A stretch of 64,000 nucleotides of DNA from Bacteroidia bacterium (GTDB lineage: Bacteria > Bacteroidota > Bacteroidia > B-17B0 > Aurantibacillaceae): positions 97,893-161,892 of the forward strand of contig JAEUTN010000010.1 in the NCBI GenBank assembly GCA_016787895.1, read 5' to 3'. The translations under genes were made by a program, and so were the position numbers. The notes under the pieces were generated by a model that searched no databases, was not told where the DNA came from, and worked only from the letters and a program-made list of their open reading frames with translations. Shown in pieces: positions 1-6,995 of the stretch (positions are counted from its first letter, which is position 1; each line of letters opens with the position of its first letter).

Positions 1-441
1 GCGCTCGGAAGTAAATACGATTACAATTTTTTTCAGGCTGATTTCAGATATTATACCCCCGTGTATAAAAAAATCACGCTGGCAAGTCAGATTCATACTG
101 AGGCAAGATTCGGGGATGCCCCTGTTCAATCGATTTCTTTACTTGGGGGAGACTATTATATGAGGGGTACTTACAGAGGGCGATACAGAGATAATATGCT
201 CTTAGATGCCCAATTGGAATTCAGATTTCCGATATATTGGATTATAGGTGGAGTTATTTTTAATAGCATAGGACAGGTTGCCCCCACCTATAAACAAATG
301 AGTTTTGATGCTTTCCACTACAACTATGGCGCCGGTTTACGTTTGCAAATGGATTCAGAGCACGACGTGAACATACGGTTTGATGTTGGCCGAAGCAGTG
401 ATCAAACCATTTTTATTATAAATGTTCAGGAAGCCTTTTAA
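1..441 (+). CDS. Omp85/BamA-family outer-membrane barrel, C-terminal part
   Basis: Partial gene: the frame is already open at base 1 and stops at 441, leaving about 146 residues. The motif YYMRGTYRGRYRD followed by a stretch of alternating polar and hydrophobic residues and an aromatic C-terminus (QEAF) resembles the last strands of the Omp85/D15 surface-antigen barrel, where the RGxxxGRYRD segment lies in the conserved inward loop. Such proteins insert or export envelope proteins in the outer membrane. The internal GTG at 61 is not a start, since homologous-looking barrel sequence continues upstream of it. Whether this is BamA, TamA-like or another Omp85 member cannot be decided from the fragment. 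Confidence 0.75.
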   Translation, partial: ALGSKYDYNFFQADFRYYTPVYKKITLASQIHTEARFGDAPVQSISLLGGDYYMRGTYRGRYRDNMLLDAQLEFRFPIYWIIGGVIFNSIGQVAPTYKQMSFDAFHYNYGAGLRLQMDSEHDVNIRFDVGRSSDQTIFIINVQEAF

Positions 442-447
442 GGTGCT

Positions 448-484
448 GAAATAAAAAAAGGCCCCAATTCCGGGGCCTTTTAAT
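448..484. terminator. Bidirectional terminator between the barrel gene and rplY
   Basis: A GC-rich inverted repeat (AAAGGCCCC...GGGGCCTTTT) lies between two converging genes, with A and T runs on its two sides, so it can end transcription from either direction. Confidence 0.85.
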
Positions 485-503
485 CTTCTGTTCAAATGAA
501 GGA

Positions 504-1163
504 TTATTTTTTCGCAGCAGCGGCTGGTTTCGCAGCAGCGGCAGCAGCAGGTGCAGCAGCAGGTGCAGCTGTTTTTGCAGCGGCAGCAGGTGCAGCGGCA
601 ACTTCTTCAGCAGGACCAGCATTTCTGGTGGTTTGAACACTTACTACGGTAAGGTTTTTTGGGTGCAGAATGGTAATACCGTCTATGTTGATATCTCCGG
701 TAGCAATGGCTTTACCAATTTCCAGTTTCTCCACGTTAAGGTCGATGTATTGCGGGAGTTTAGAAATTAAACCTCTTACTTTCAACTTACGCATTTTCAG
801 TACCAATTTTCCACCGGCTTTAACACCTTCGGCGCTACCGGTAGTTTTTACGGGTAAAAACACAGCAACCGGCTTGTCTTCCGTTACCTGAAGAAAATCG
901 GCGTGAATCAACTGGTCGTTCAATCTGTGAAACTGGGCTTCCTGAAGTACTGTCTTGTACGATTTGCCTGCAACTTCTACGTTTACAATTTTGGTTTCCG
1001 GAGTAAAGATGATGTCTTTGAAATCACGGATATCGGCACTGAAGTGAACTTGTTCACCGGCTCCGTAAATTACACATGGCACCTGACCTTTGGCTCTTAG
1101 CGCCGCAGCGTCTACTTTCCCTACGTTCGCTCTTGGCGAACCGCTCAATTTTACTGTTTTCAT
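504..1163 (-). CDS. rplY: 50S ribosomal protein L25 / Ctc form
   Basis: 219 residues. The N-terminal L25 domain (about residues 1-90, with SGSPRANVGK and the VPCVIYG segment) binds 5S rRNA. It is followed by the beta-rich TL5/CTC C-terminal domain (about 95-180). The last ~37 residues are a low-complexity Ala/Pro/Lys tail, a common Bacteroidota addition. The ATG at 1163 gives the expected MKTVKLSG start. It lies 73 bp downstream of prs in the same orientation; rplY and prs are frequent neighbours in Bacteroidota and may be co-transcribed. The L25 call is firm; the role of the tail is unknown. Confidence 0.95.
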   Translation of the reverse strand: MKTVKLSGSPRANVGKVDAAALRAKGQVPCVIYGAGEQVHFSADIRDFKDIIFTPETKIVNVEVAGKSYKTVLQEAQFHRLNDQLIHADFLQVTEDKPVAVFLPVKTTGSAEGVKAGGKLVLKMRKLKVRGLISKLPQYIDLNVEKLEIGKAIATGDINIDGITILHPKNLTVVSVQTTRNAGPAEEVAAAPAAAAKTAAPAAAPAAAAAAKPAAAAKK

Positions 1164-1236
1164 TTTTTGTTTTGTTTTGAAGCCTTTGAACTGCCCGTTT
1201 CAGCTCTAATGCTTCGGTTATGTTATGTTATACGGG

Positions 1237-2169
1237 TTAAACTATAAAGTTGCTGCTAATGGATTCGTAATTGTGCACGCTGTTAATCACTTTTGCAAAG
1301 AGATCGGCTACACTGAGTACCTTGATCTTAGAACTTTGCTGGGTGAGTGGTATGGTGTCGGTAACAATTAACTCTGCCAATTTCGATTTTTCAATATTTT
1401 CATAGGCCTTACCTGAAAGCACCGGGTGTGTGCAGATGGCCCTAACACTCAATGCGCCTCTGTCCATCATCATTTCAGCCGCTTTGCACAAGGTTCCTCC
1501 GGTATCCACCAAATCGTCTACCAAAACGATGTTTCTGCCCTCGATCTCTCCTATGGCTGTCATACTTTCGATCACATTGGCTTTAGCTCTTTGTTTGTAA
1601 CATATCACCATATCAGCGTTCAGATGTTTGGCATAAGCATTTGCACGCTTACTACCGCCCATGTCTGGCGCAGCCATAGTGAGGTTGGGCAGATTCAACT
1701 GTTTGATGTAAGGCAAAAAGATGGTAGACGCGTAAAGGTGGTCAACTGGCACGTTAAAGAACCCCTGAATCTGGTCGGCGTGCAGATCCATGGTCATTAC
1801 CCTGGTAGCCCCCGCCACGGCCAGCATATCGGCTACTAATTTAGCTCCTATGGCCACACGTGGCTGGTCTTTGCGGTCCTGACGGGCATATCCAAAATAC
1901 GGAATCACCGCCACAATGTGTCTTGCACTGGCGCGTTTTGCCGCATCAATCAACAACAACAATTCCATGAGGTTATCGGCAGGCGGCATGGTGCTTTGAA
2001 TGATAAATACACTGTGCCCGCGTATGCTTTCCTCATAAGAGGCCTGTAGCTCCCCGTCGCTGAAACGGTAATGCACCACTTTACCCAAAGCCGTGCCATA
2101 GGATTTTGCAATCTTTTCGGCCAAGCCCTCGGTTGCGATACCGGAAAATAATTTAACCTGAGTTTCCAT
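1237..2169 (-). CDS. prs: Ribose-phosphate pyrophosphokinase (PRPP synthase)
   Basis: 310 residues, the normal length. It makes PRPP from ribose-5-phosphate and ATP for nucleotide, His and Trp synthesis. Visible motifs are the flexible loop YFGYARQDRKD, the divalent-metal/ATP segment DLHADQIQGFF and the PRPP-binding loop VDDLVDTGGT. The reading frame stays open 25 codons upstream to 2244, but the ATG at 2169 gives the family's usual N-terminus (METQVKLFSG). It also lies just downstream of a -7 box at 2181-2188, so the longer form would start upstream of the predicted transcript. Confidence 0.96.
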   Translation of the reverse strand: METQVKLFSGIATEGLAEKIAKSYGTALGKVVHYRFSDGELQASYEESIRGHSVFIIQSTMPPADNLMELLLLIDAAKRASARHIVAVIPYFGYARQDRKDQPRVAIGAKLVADMLAVAGATRVMTMDLHADQIQGFFNVPVDHLYASTIFLPYIKQLNLPNLTMAAPDMGGSKRANAYAKHLNADMVICYKQRAKANVIESMTAIGEIEGRNIVLVDDLVDTGGTLCKAAEMMMDRGALSVRAICTHPVLSGKAYENIEKSKLAELIVTDTIPLTQQSSKIKVLSVADLFAKVINSVHNYESISSNFIV

Positions 2170-2180
2170 AAATGGGAGGG

Positions 2181-2188
2181 CAAATATA
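2181..2188 (-). promoter_or_regulatory. Promoter -7 box for prs
   Basis: On the minus strand this reads TATATTTG, a perfect match to the Bacteroidota TAnnTTTG box. A T-rich TTG element lies about 20 bp upstream. Only 11 bases separate the box from the ATG, so the leader is very short. Confidence 0.75.
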
Positions 2189-2261
2189 GGGTTTTTTACG
2201 GTTTTAGAGCCAAAAAAGCGGGGATTTAATGCAATATTTTGCAAAAGATGGAAACAAAACT

Positions 2262-2269
2262 TACATTTG
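2262..2269 (+). promoter_or_regulatory. Promoter -7 box for the tRNA-Leu locus
   Basis: TACATTTG, with a TTG about 21 bp upstream (2238-2240), matches the Bacteroidota promoter layout. Transcription would begin near 2275, upstream of two degenerate tRNA copies, so these and the intact tRNA-Leu would share one primary transcript. The box is divergent from the prs promoter. Confidence 0.7.
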
Positions 2270-2282
2270 CCGCCTCTTAAAC

Positions 2283-2381
2283 GCCTCGGTGGCGGTCCCG
2301 ATAACTATCGGGATGGTAGAGGCGCCCGCCTGCAGAAGCTAAAGCCTGCGCGAGGGCGGGCAGGCTGGTCTCAAACACCAG
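2283..2381 (+). pseudogene. Degenerate tRNA-Leu copy 1 with two palindromic inserts
   Basis: This aligns with the 5' half of the intact tRNA-Leu at 2486: acceptor strand GCCTCGG (intact GCCCGGG), TGGCGG, TGGTAGA, and the complete anticodon arm with its CAA anticodon at 2364-2381. The TTAAA flank before the acceptor is also shared. In the D-loop the intact AAT is replaced by TCCCGATAACTATCGGGA (2296-2313). A second, 39-nt GC-rich palindrome (2325-2363) separates the D-arm from the anticodon arm. No variable arm, T-arm or 3' acceptor strand follows, so it cannot fold as a tRNA. Confidence 0.85.
2325..2363 (+). repeat. 39-nt GC-rich palindromic element, copy A
   Basis: CCCGCC and GGCGGG form the outer stem of a hairpin lying between the D-arm and anticodon arm of tRNA-Leu copy 1. 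It is 35/39 identical to 2964-3002, which occupies the same position in copy 3. Confidence 0.8.
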
Positions 2382-2399
2382 AACACAAGTTTGAAAAAT

Positions 2400-2467
2400 G
2401 CCCGGGTGGCGGCCCCGAAAGCTTTCGGGGTGGTAGACGCGTTGGCAAACAGGTTCGCAAACACCTG
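2400..2467 (+). pseudogene. Degenerate tRNA-Leu copy 2 with one palindromic insert
   Basis: The sequence keeps an exact acceptor 5' strand and D-arm (GCCCGGGTGGCGG, then TGGTAGACGCG). The D-loop AAT is replaced by the perfect 18-bp palindrome CCCCGAAAGCTTTCGGGG (2413-2430). The following segment can form an anticodon-arm-like hairpin (CAGGT...ACCTG) of altered sequence. There is no T-arm or 3' acceptor strand. A shared AAGTTTG block follows copies 1 and 2, so the duplicated unit included flanking DNA. Confidence 0.8.
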
Positions 2468-2485
2468 AAAAAAGTTTGTTTAAAT

Positions 2486-2572
2486 GCCCGGGTGGCGGAA
2501 TTGGTAGACGCGCTGGTCTCAAACACCAGTAACTTCACGGTTGTATCGGTTCGACCCCGATCCCGGGTACCA
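2486..2572 (+). tRNA. tRNA-Leu (anticodon CAA)
   Basis: 87 nt. Acceptor GCCCGGG (2486-2492) pairs with CCCGGGT (2562-2568), followed by discriminator A and an encoded CCA. The D-arm is GCG-GAATTGGTAGA-CGC. The anticodon stem CTGGT/ACCAG encloses loop CTCAAAC, anticodon CAA, which reads UUG. A long class II variable arm and T-arm ATCGG-TTCGACC-CCGAT are present. This is the only complete copy in a cluster of four tRNA-Leu-like segments, and it probably shares the promoter at 2262. Confidence 0.97.
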
Positions 2573-2574
2573 TA

Positions 2575-2619
2575 AAGCAAAAAGCCTTTCGATTCGTTTC
2601 GAGAGGCTTTTTGCTTTGT
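2575..2619 (+). terminator. Terminator after tRNA-Leu
   Basis: A long inverted repeat (AAGCAAAAAGCCTTTCG...CGAGAGGCTTTTTGCTT) immediately follows the CCA end and finishes in T-rich sequence. Confidence 0.85.
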
Positions 2620-2643
2620 AAGAGGTTTTTTAATTTTGGGGTA

Positions 2644-2928
2644 ATGGCCTCTGTTTATATACTTTATTCCTCAGGTCTTGATAGGTTTTATACAGGAAGT
2701 TGTAATGACCTATCATATAGAACAGATCAACATTTGAATAAAGAATACATAAAAAGCTTTACATCAAAAGCAGATGATTGGGTCTTATTCTGGCACTTTG
2801 ATGACCTCAGCTATAAGCAAGCAAGAGCCATTGAAGCTCATATCAAAAGCATGAAAAGTAAAATCTATATCCAAAATCTAAAAAAATATCCTGAGATTAT
2901 GTTGAAACTAATAGAAAAGTACGCTTAG
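2644..2928 (+). CDS. Small GIY-YIG nuclease-domain protein
   Basis: 94 residues, essentially a single GIY-YIG domain. VYILYS and FYTGS are the GIY and YIG strands. RTDQH carries the conserved Arg and IEAHIKSMKS the metal-binding Glu, so the catalytic set looks complete. The ATG at 2644 was chosen because the upstream in-frame start at 2611 lies inside the preceding terminator. Family members cut DNA; stand-alone ones of this size are often mis-annotated as UvrC. The gene sits between the intact tRNA-Leu and a decayed tRNA-Leu copy, and its stop codon abuts that copy. This makes a role in duplicating or invading the tRNA locus conceivable (inference). Confidence 0.85.
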   Translation: MASVYILYSSGLDRFYTGSCNDLSYRTDQHLNKEYIKSFTSKADDWVLFWHFDDLSYKQARAIEAHIKSMKSKIYIQNLKKYPEIMLKLIEKYA

Positions 2929-3116
2929 TGGCGGCCCCGAAAGCTTTCGGCGTGGTAGACGCGCCCGCCTGCCGAAGCTACGGCCTGCGCGTGGGCGGGC
3001 AGGCTGGTCCTGCTTGCCGGCGCCTAGACCAATGCTCTAGCAGGCAAGCTCAAACACCAGTAAATCACGGTTGTATCGGTTCGTCCCGATGGTTATCGGG
3101 ACCGATCCCGGGTACT
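2928..3116 (+). pseudogene. Degenerate tRNA-Leu copy 3 with four palindromic inserts
   Basis: Removing four hairpin inserts restores nearly all of tRNA-Leu: GTGGCGG, TGGTAGACGCG, the anticodon arm, TCACGGTTGTATCGGTTCG and CCGATCCCGGGTA. The inserts lie at 2935-2952 in the D-loop, 2964-3002 between D-arm and anticodon arm, 3009-3048 at the anticodon loop, and 3084-3101 in the T-loop. The first is a near-copy of the copy-2 palindrome and the second matches copy 1 at 35 of 39 bases. The 5' acceptor strand is lost (CGCTTAG), so it cannot be a working tRNA. Confidence 0.85.
2964..3002 (+). repeat. 39-nt GC-rich palindromic element, copy B
   Basis: Near-identical to copy A at 2325-2363 and in the same position relative to the tRNA-Leu remnant. 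Differences are confined to four bases, all inside the hairpin loop or beside the stem. Confidence 0.8.
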
Positions 3117-3160
3117 AAAACCTCTCTGTCCCGATAACTATCGGGATGAGAGGTTTTTTA
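3117..3160 (+). terminator. Terminator whose loop contains an 18-bp palindrome
   Basis: CCTCTC (3121-3126) pairs with GAGAGG (3148-3153), followed by TTTTTT. The loop is almost entirely TCCCGATAACTATCGGGA (3129-3146), the exact element also found in the D-loop of tRNA-Leu copy 1. It could close transcripts from the GIY-YIG gene and copy 3. Confidence 0.8.
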
Positions 3161-3233
3161 ATTTTATACCAAGGTGTTTGTTTACGGTGCATTTCTTTGA
3201 TACATCATCTTCAAATTCACTGAAAATCGTTCA

Positions 3234-4379
3234 TCATGACCCAAACAATTCCTCATCACTCTGCATCTTGCATTTTGGTCCCGGTTTAGGGTTATTCACC
3301 ATCTCGTACTTTTTAAAACCCTTGCTTTCCTTGTCGTACTTCACCTTTAGTCTCACTTCCGAGCGAATGGTTACCCCTCCCCTTACGGCGGCATTCCAAT
3401 TGCCCATGCCCATGATGGTTTTTTCAAACATGGTTTTAAATTCTGCATTATCACAAATCACCATTACTCTTTTAACACTTCCATCAACGTTAAGTTGTAT
3501 TCTTAACTCCGCCTCCACTTTTTTGGCTTGTTTTTTTTGCTTTTTATCTAAAACGAAACTGTTTATAAAAAACGCATCCAGATCCTCATCTCCATTGCCA
3601 TAAAAGGCAGGTCTGCATGCCTTGGGATCTTTGGCTCTGCGGGGTTTATTGGAGGACGGTTTTTTAGCCGCAACGGCCGGTTTGCTCACTGGTTTTTCAG
3701 CAGGTTCCAGCTCCGGATCAGGCTCTGTTGCTTTGTTTTCATCCGCTTTTGCAGGTGCCTCAGTTTTTGCCTCAGGTTCTTTCGTCGGCTTTTCATCTGA
3801 TTTGGCTGCTCCCACCCCTGCCGCTACCACCACCGCAGGAACCGCCACATCCGGAGCTTTTGACGCTTTTTCAGGCTCCTGTTTTTTATCTTCTGCTACG
3901 GTTTTTTGCACGGGTTCCGCTTTTTTCTCTTCTTTAGGAGGTGGTTTCTCAGCGGTTTTATAATAAATGTAAAAGCCCTGAGCCTGTTTAAAAGCCTCTC
4001 CTCCCGCTTCCGGCGTACACTGGCAAATGTTTTTGTATTTTGTTTTTTCCTGAAAAAACTCCGGATACGTTAAAATAAGGTTGTCCCAGCGCTCCATGTT
4101 GTATTCTTCCCTGTTCTCCAGATCTCCCGGGCTATCTTCAGAAAACACCAACACGATTTTTTGAATCGTACCGCTTCTCAGGGCATCAGCTTCTGCCGTT
4201 GAATTAACTCCATCAACCCCCCTCTTGGAGCGCACAAAAACGTAATTGTCCGATGGGGAAGTATAGGCCCGGGTAAGGGAATCAGTATCGAAACTTAAAT
4301 CGTAATAAGAAGGCTGACTGTAAAGAACAGAGCCAAGGAGCATAAATGCCGTAAGAAAGAGGGATGTATTTTTTTTCAT
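3234..4379 (-). CDS. Secreted protein with Pro/Glu/Lys linker and TonB-C-like domain
   Basis: 381 residues. A signal peptide (about 1-21, ending LYSQ) is followed by a ~125-residue N-terminal region of unknown fold, then a low-complexity Pro/Glu/Lys/Ala linker (about 145-250). The last ~110 residues contain LRIQLNVDGSVKRVMV, MGNWNAAVRGG and RSEVRLKVKY, the pattern of TonB C-terminal domains (a glycine-containing strand, then WxPA-like, then a final strand). There is no N-terminal membrane anchor beyond the signal, so it is not a classic TonB. It stands alone with divergent and convergent neighbours. A periplasmic coupling or binding role is a guess. Confidence 0.65.
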   Translation of the reverse strand: MKKNTSLFLTAFMLLGSVLYSQPSYYDLSFDTDSLTRAYTSPSDNYVFVRSKRGVDGVNSTAEADALRSGTIQKIVLVFSEDSPGDLENREEYNMERWDNLILTYPEFFQEKTKYKNICQCTPEAGGEAFKQAQGFYIYYKTAEKPPPKEEKKAEPVQKTVAEDKKQEPEKASKAPDVAVPAVVVAAGVGAAKSDEKPTKEPEAKTEAPAKADENKATEPDPELEPAEKPVSKPAVAAKKPSSNKPRRAKDPKACRPAFYGNGDEDLDAFFINSFVLDKKQKKQAKKVEAELRIQLNVDGSVKRVMVICDNAEFKTMFEKTIMGMGNWNAAVRGGVTIRSEVRLKVKYDKESKGFKKYEMVNNPKPGPKCKMQSDEELFGS

Positions 4380-4593
4380 GGTATTGAGGCTGTAATACTA
4401 AAAAAATATTTTGAAAATAATTTGGGGTTCAAGAAAAAGGATGAAACAAAGGACCAAATGGACGATTTCAAACCCAAAGATAAAAAGTTAAGCGGCTTCT
4501 CCCAGTTAAAACACCGTTTTGAAGTGTGATAATAATCATCTTTTGATATAGGTCTTTTATTAACTTTATGCTAAGTCTCTTAAGCTATTACTT

Positions 4594-5439
4594 ATGAAAA
4601 CCATCCTCGTACCTACCGATTTTTCAAGCTATTCGGAAAACGCCATGAACATGGCCATGCTTCTTGCCCGCTCTTTAAACGCAAGACTTTTGATGTGCCA
4701 TGTAATTCAAGTGCCATTAGCCATTGGTGAGATACCTTATGCCCTGCTCGAAAAGGAGAAAAATGAACTAAAACAAGAAGCTGAAATTAAGATGAAGGCC
4801 TTGGCCTTAAAAATTGAACATGCGGGCGGAATTAGCTATCAAACAAAGGTATTGGATGGGGAACTGCTCACTGAACTATTGGAAATCATCACAACCGAAA
4901 AGATTGATCTTGTGATTATGGGCACAAAGGGGGTAAAAAATATTCAGGACGTGATTTTAGGCAGTACTACTGAACAACTCATTTCGAATAGCCAATGCCC
5001 GGTGATGGCTGTACCCGCAGATGTTCACTTTAATACTTCTATGAAACGACTCACTTATGCAACCGATTACCACAAAAGCGACCTTCAGGATTTGCTGCAA
5101 TTGATTGAAATTGCCTCCTCCCTGAAAGCACAGGTCAACGTGCTGCACGTGTCGGGCGATGAAATTAATGCGGAAGAAGAGGTAAAACTGATGTCGGATT
5201 TTATGAAGGAGGTGAGCGAAAAATGTTCGTACAACAACTTGTCATTTCAGATTTTGCACGGGAACAATGTGCTGCAGAAACTTCAGGACTATCTGAATGA
5301 AGAATCAACCGATGTGCTGATTACCTCAACGCATCACCGCAGTTTGGTTGAACGTTTATTCGGTAAAAGCAATACCCTGAGTTTGGTCAAAAAGAGTAAA
5401 ATTCCGGTTATCGCCTTTCATTACAACTCAAAAAACTAA
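4594..5439 (+). CDS. Tandem universal stress protein (UspA family)
   Basis: 281 residues made of two Usp domains (about 1-145 and 150-281). Domain 1 has the ILVPTDFS start and the ATP-binding signature G-2x-G-9x-G-S (GTKGVKNIQDVILGS). The second domain keeps the fold (VNVLHVSGDE, IPVIAF) but has STHHRSLVERLFG in place of the nucleotide motif, so only domain 1 is likely to bind ATP. Such tandem proteins are cytoplasmic stress-survival factors in Bacteroidota. It is monocistronic. A TAACTTTA near-match to the -7 box lies about 25 bp upstream. Confidence 0.93.
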   Translation: MKTILVPTDFSSYSENAMNMAMLLARSLNARLLMCHVIQVPLAIGEIPYALLEKEKNELKQEAEIKMKALALKIEHAGGISYQTKVLDGELLTELLEIITTEKIDLVIMGTKGVKNIQDVILGSTTEQLISNSQCPVMAVPADVHFNTSMKRLTYATDYHKSDLQDLLQLIEIASSLKAQVNVLHVSGDEINAEEEVKLMSDFMKEVSEKCSYNNLSFQILHGNNVLQKLQDYLNEESTDVLITSTHHRSLVERLFGKSNTLSLVKKSKIPVIAFHYNSKN

Positions 5440-5476
5440 AATCCGTCTTCAGAAGGGTGGAATTGGCGCGTTTTAA

Positions 5477-5484
5477 TATATTTG
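5477..5484 (+). promoter_or_regulatory. Promoter -7 box
   Basis: TATATTTG, a perfect TAnnTTTG match, 27 bp before the ATG at 5512. Confidence 0.65.
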
Positions 5485-5511
5485 TGATACTATCCATTAT
5501 TCGCGTCCTTC

Positions 5512-6420
5512 ATGAAACATGTACTCGCTTTTTTTCTACTTTTTATTTGTATTTCGGGGTTTTCTCAGGACCTGATTGTAACAAAAAGCGGAGACCAGAT
5601 TCAATGCCATATTCTCAGCATTGACACACTCAAAATTATCTACCGGCTGCGAAAGGAAAGCCCAAGGCATGAAATCGCCCGAACGGAGGTGGAAAATTAT
5701 TACCTGAGCAAAGCTACAGCAAATGAACTGGAATGGATTAACCGGCCTTATGTTGAATTTTTCTCCCTCGGATTTTCAGGTGGTGTCGCCTATCCTACCG
5801 GAGATTTTGCAAGCATGGATGCCAATTCCGAATTGTCCGGTTTAGCCTCCAGGGGCTTCTTTTTTAATGCTGAGCTCAATTTTAAACTCTCGAAATACAT
5901 TGGCCTGAGTGCAACCTATATGAGTCAAAAACACGCCTTGAAATATCTGGCCGTAAGCAATGCGTATAATTCCTATTTCGGAACAAGTAACTTTACGGCT
6001 GGTGGAGGGGATTGGCTGATTAACGGGATTTTATTTGGATTAAATTTTGATTTGCCGCTCAAACAAACAGAAGGGCTGAGCATTACCGGTTACTTTGACG
6101 CAGGTGTACCCAAATTCACCTTTCCTGAACAATACGTGGAGGGCAACCCCAACCCACAAATTTATGTTGGTACAACTAAACTCACCATGAGTGAAGTTAA
6201 AACCAATTCGGGCGCCATAAAGTTTGGCCTGGGCCTGAGGTACAAACTGAATAAGTACATTGCCCTTCATTTGTCAGGCAGTTATTTTTCCGCGCATCCT
6301 TCCTTCTTTAATATTTACATCAGTTCAACCAATGGGTACAGCGATACCATCAATTACGAACAGGAAATAAAAACCCTGAACCTGCAGGCCGGTTTGAGTT
6401 TCCTTTTCTATAGAAAATAA
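5512..6420 (+). CDS. Predicted outer-membrane beta-barrel protein
   Basis: 302 residues with a signal peptide (FFLLFICISGFSQ). The first ~75 mature residues (DLIVTKSGDQIQCHILSID) resemble the small beta domain often seen before barrels in Bacteroidota proteins. The remainder alternates in a barrel-like way and begins FSLGFSGGVAYPTGDF. It ends LSFLFYRK rather than in a classical terminal Phe. The function is unknown. It is followed 73 bp later by another secreted protein that has its own -7 box. Confidence 0.6.
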   Translation: MKHVLAFFLLFICISGFSQDLIVTKSGDQIQCHILSIDTLKIIYRLRKESPRHEIARTEVENYYLSKATANELEWINRPYVEFFSLGFSGGVAYPTGDFASMDANSELSGLASRGFFFNAELNFKLSKYIGLSATYMSQKHALKYLAVSNAYNSYFGTSNFTAGGGDWLINGILFGLNFDLPLKQTEGLSITGYFDAGVPKFTFPEQYVEGNPNPQIYVGTTKLTMSEVKTNSGAIKFGLGLRYKLNKYIALHLSGSYFSAHPSFFNIYISSTNGYSDTINYEQEIKTLNLQAGLSFLFYRK

Positions 6421-6450
6421 ACGCGCAAGCCCATTTGATTCTAAAATTTT

Positions 6451-6458
6451 TATATTTG
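6451..6458 (+). promoter_or_regulatory. Promoter -7 box
   Basis: TATATTTG, a perfect box, 35 bp upstream of the ATG at 6494. It argues for that start rather than the upstream GTG at 6461. Confidence 0.65.
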
Positions 6459-6493
6459 TTGTGTTAATTGATTTTCTTAAAAAAAAACCGACT

Positions 6494-6946
6494 ATGAAAA
6501 AACTTTTCCTCCTGCTGTTCATTTGCTCCTCAGCTTTATTATCTGCCCAAACAAAGGGAAGTTGTTTCCTGGAATACTATGATTTGTTTGTTACCCGAGG
6601 CGTAAACCCTATACCCGATGGCATTCAAAACGTAATTGTGACCGTAAGGGATACGAAAGAGAACACCTGTTTTGCCACTATGGGTCAAATTGAAGTTAAA
6701 GGTGGGAAAATTGTGGGGAAACTCAAGCTGAAAAACAGGGCCGGGGAGTACATTAAACCCAAAAACACCCTTCACGAAAAATACAACGATAAAGAGGCTC
6801 CACTAAAAGCTGACTTTACAATAAACAAAGGCATGTCGCACAATTTCCTCACAAAGGACATGAAAATTGTGAATGTATTTTTCATCGATTTTTTAAAACC
6901 TCAGGCTCCTTCACTGGTGGAGGCGCCTCCGGCAAAAAAACTTTAA
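6494..6946 (+). CDS. Secreted protein of unknown function
   Basis: 150 residues with a signal peptide (MKKLFLLLFICSSALLSAQ). The mature part begins TKGSCFLEYYDLFVTRG and looks like one small mostly-beta domain, followed by a Pro-rich end (EAPPAKKL). No family is recognised. The start at 6494 gives a canonical signal peptide; the frame is open back to 6461, but that would put 11 extra residues before it. The gene lies between a barrel gene and a TPR lipoprotein on the same strand. Confidence 0.6.
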   Translation: MKKLFLLLFICSSALLSAQTKGSCFLEYYDLFVTRGVNPIPDGIQNVIVTVRDTKENTCFATMGQIEVKGGKIVGKLKLKNRAGEYIKPKNTLHEKYNDKEAPLKADFTINKGMSHNFLTKDMKIVNVFFIDFLKPQAPSLVEAPPAKKL

Positions 6947-6995
6947 GTACTTCATCTTAGGCATTACTTAATTTCTCTTTCCTTACCTTAGGGGG

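Noticed and set aside
1426..1839. Plus-strand frame of ~137 codons opposite prs
   Set aside because: Antisense to a conserved enzyme; no supporting start or motif.
2267..2575. An open frame of ~102 codons across the tRNA-Leu cluster
   Set aside because: It runs through the intact tRNA and its decayed copies; composition follows the RNA and palindromes, with no protein-like pattern.
2928..3116. Copy 3 as a second functional tRNA-Leu with introns
   Set aside because: The 5' acceptor strand (CGCTTAG) cannot pair with the 3' CCCGGGT, the encoded CCA is changed to CTA-like sequence, and no bacterial system is known to excise such hairpins.
2928..3137. Open frame of ~69 codons overlapping tRNA-Leu copy 3
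   Set aside because: Entirely made of tRNA remnant and palindromic inserts; it starts at the final base of the GIY-YIG stop codon and ends inside the terminator.
2296..3146. The 18-bp palindromes as repressor operators
   Set aside because: They sit inside tRNA-like loops and a terminator loop rather than near promoters, and there is no regulator gene next to them.
3622..3963. Plus-strand frame opposite the Pro/Glu/Lys linker
   Set aside because: Low-complexity shadow of the coding strand, with no start context.
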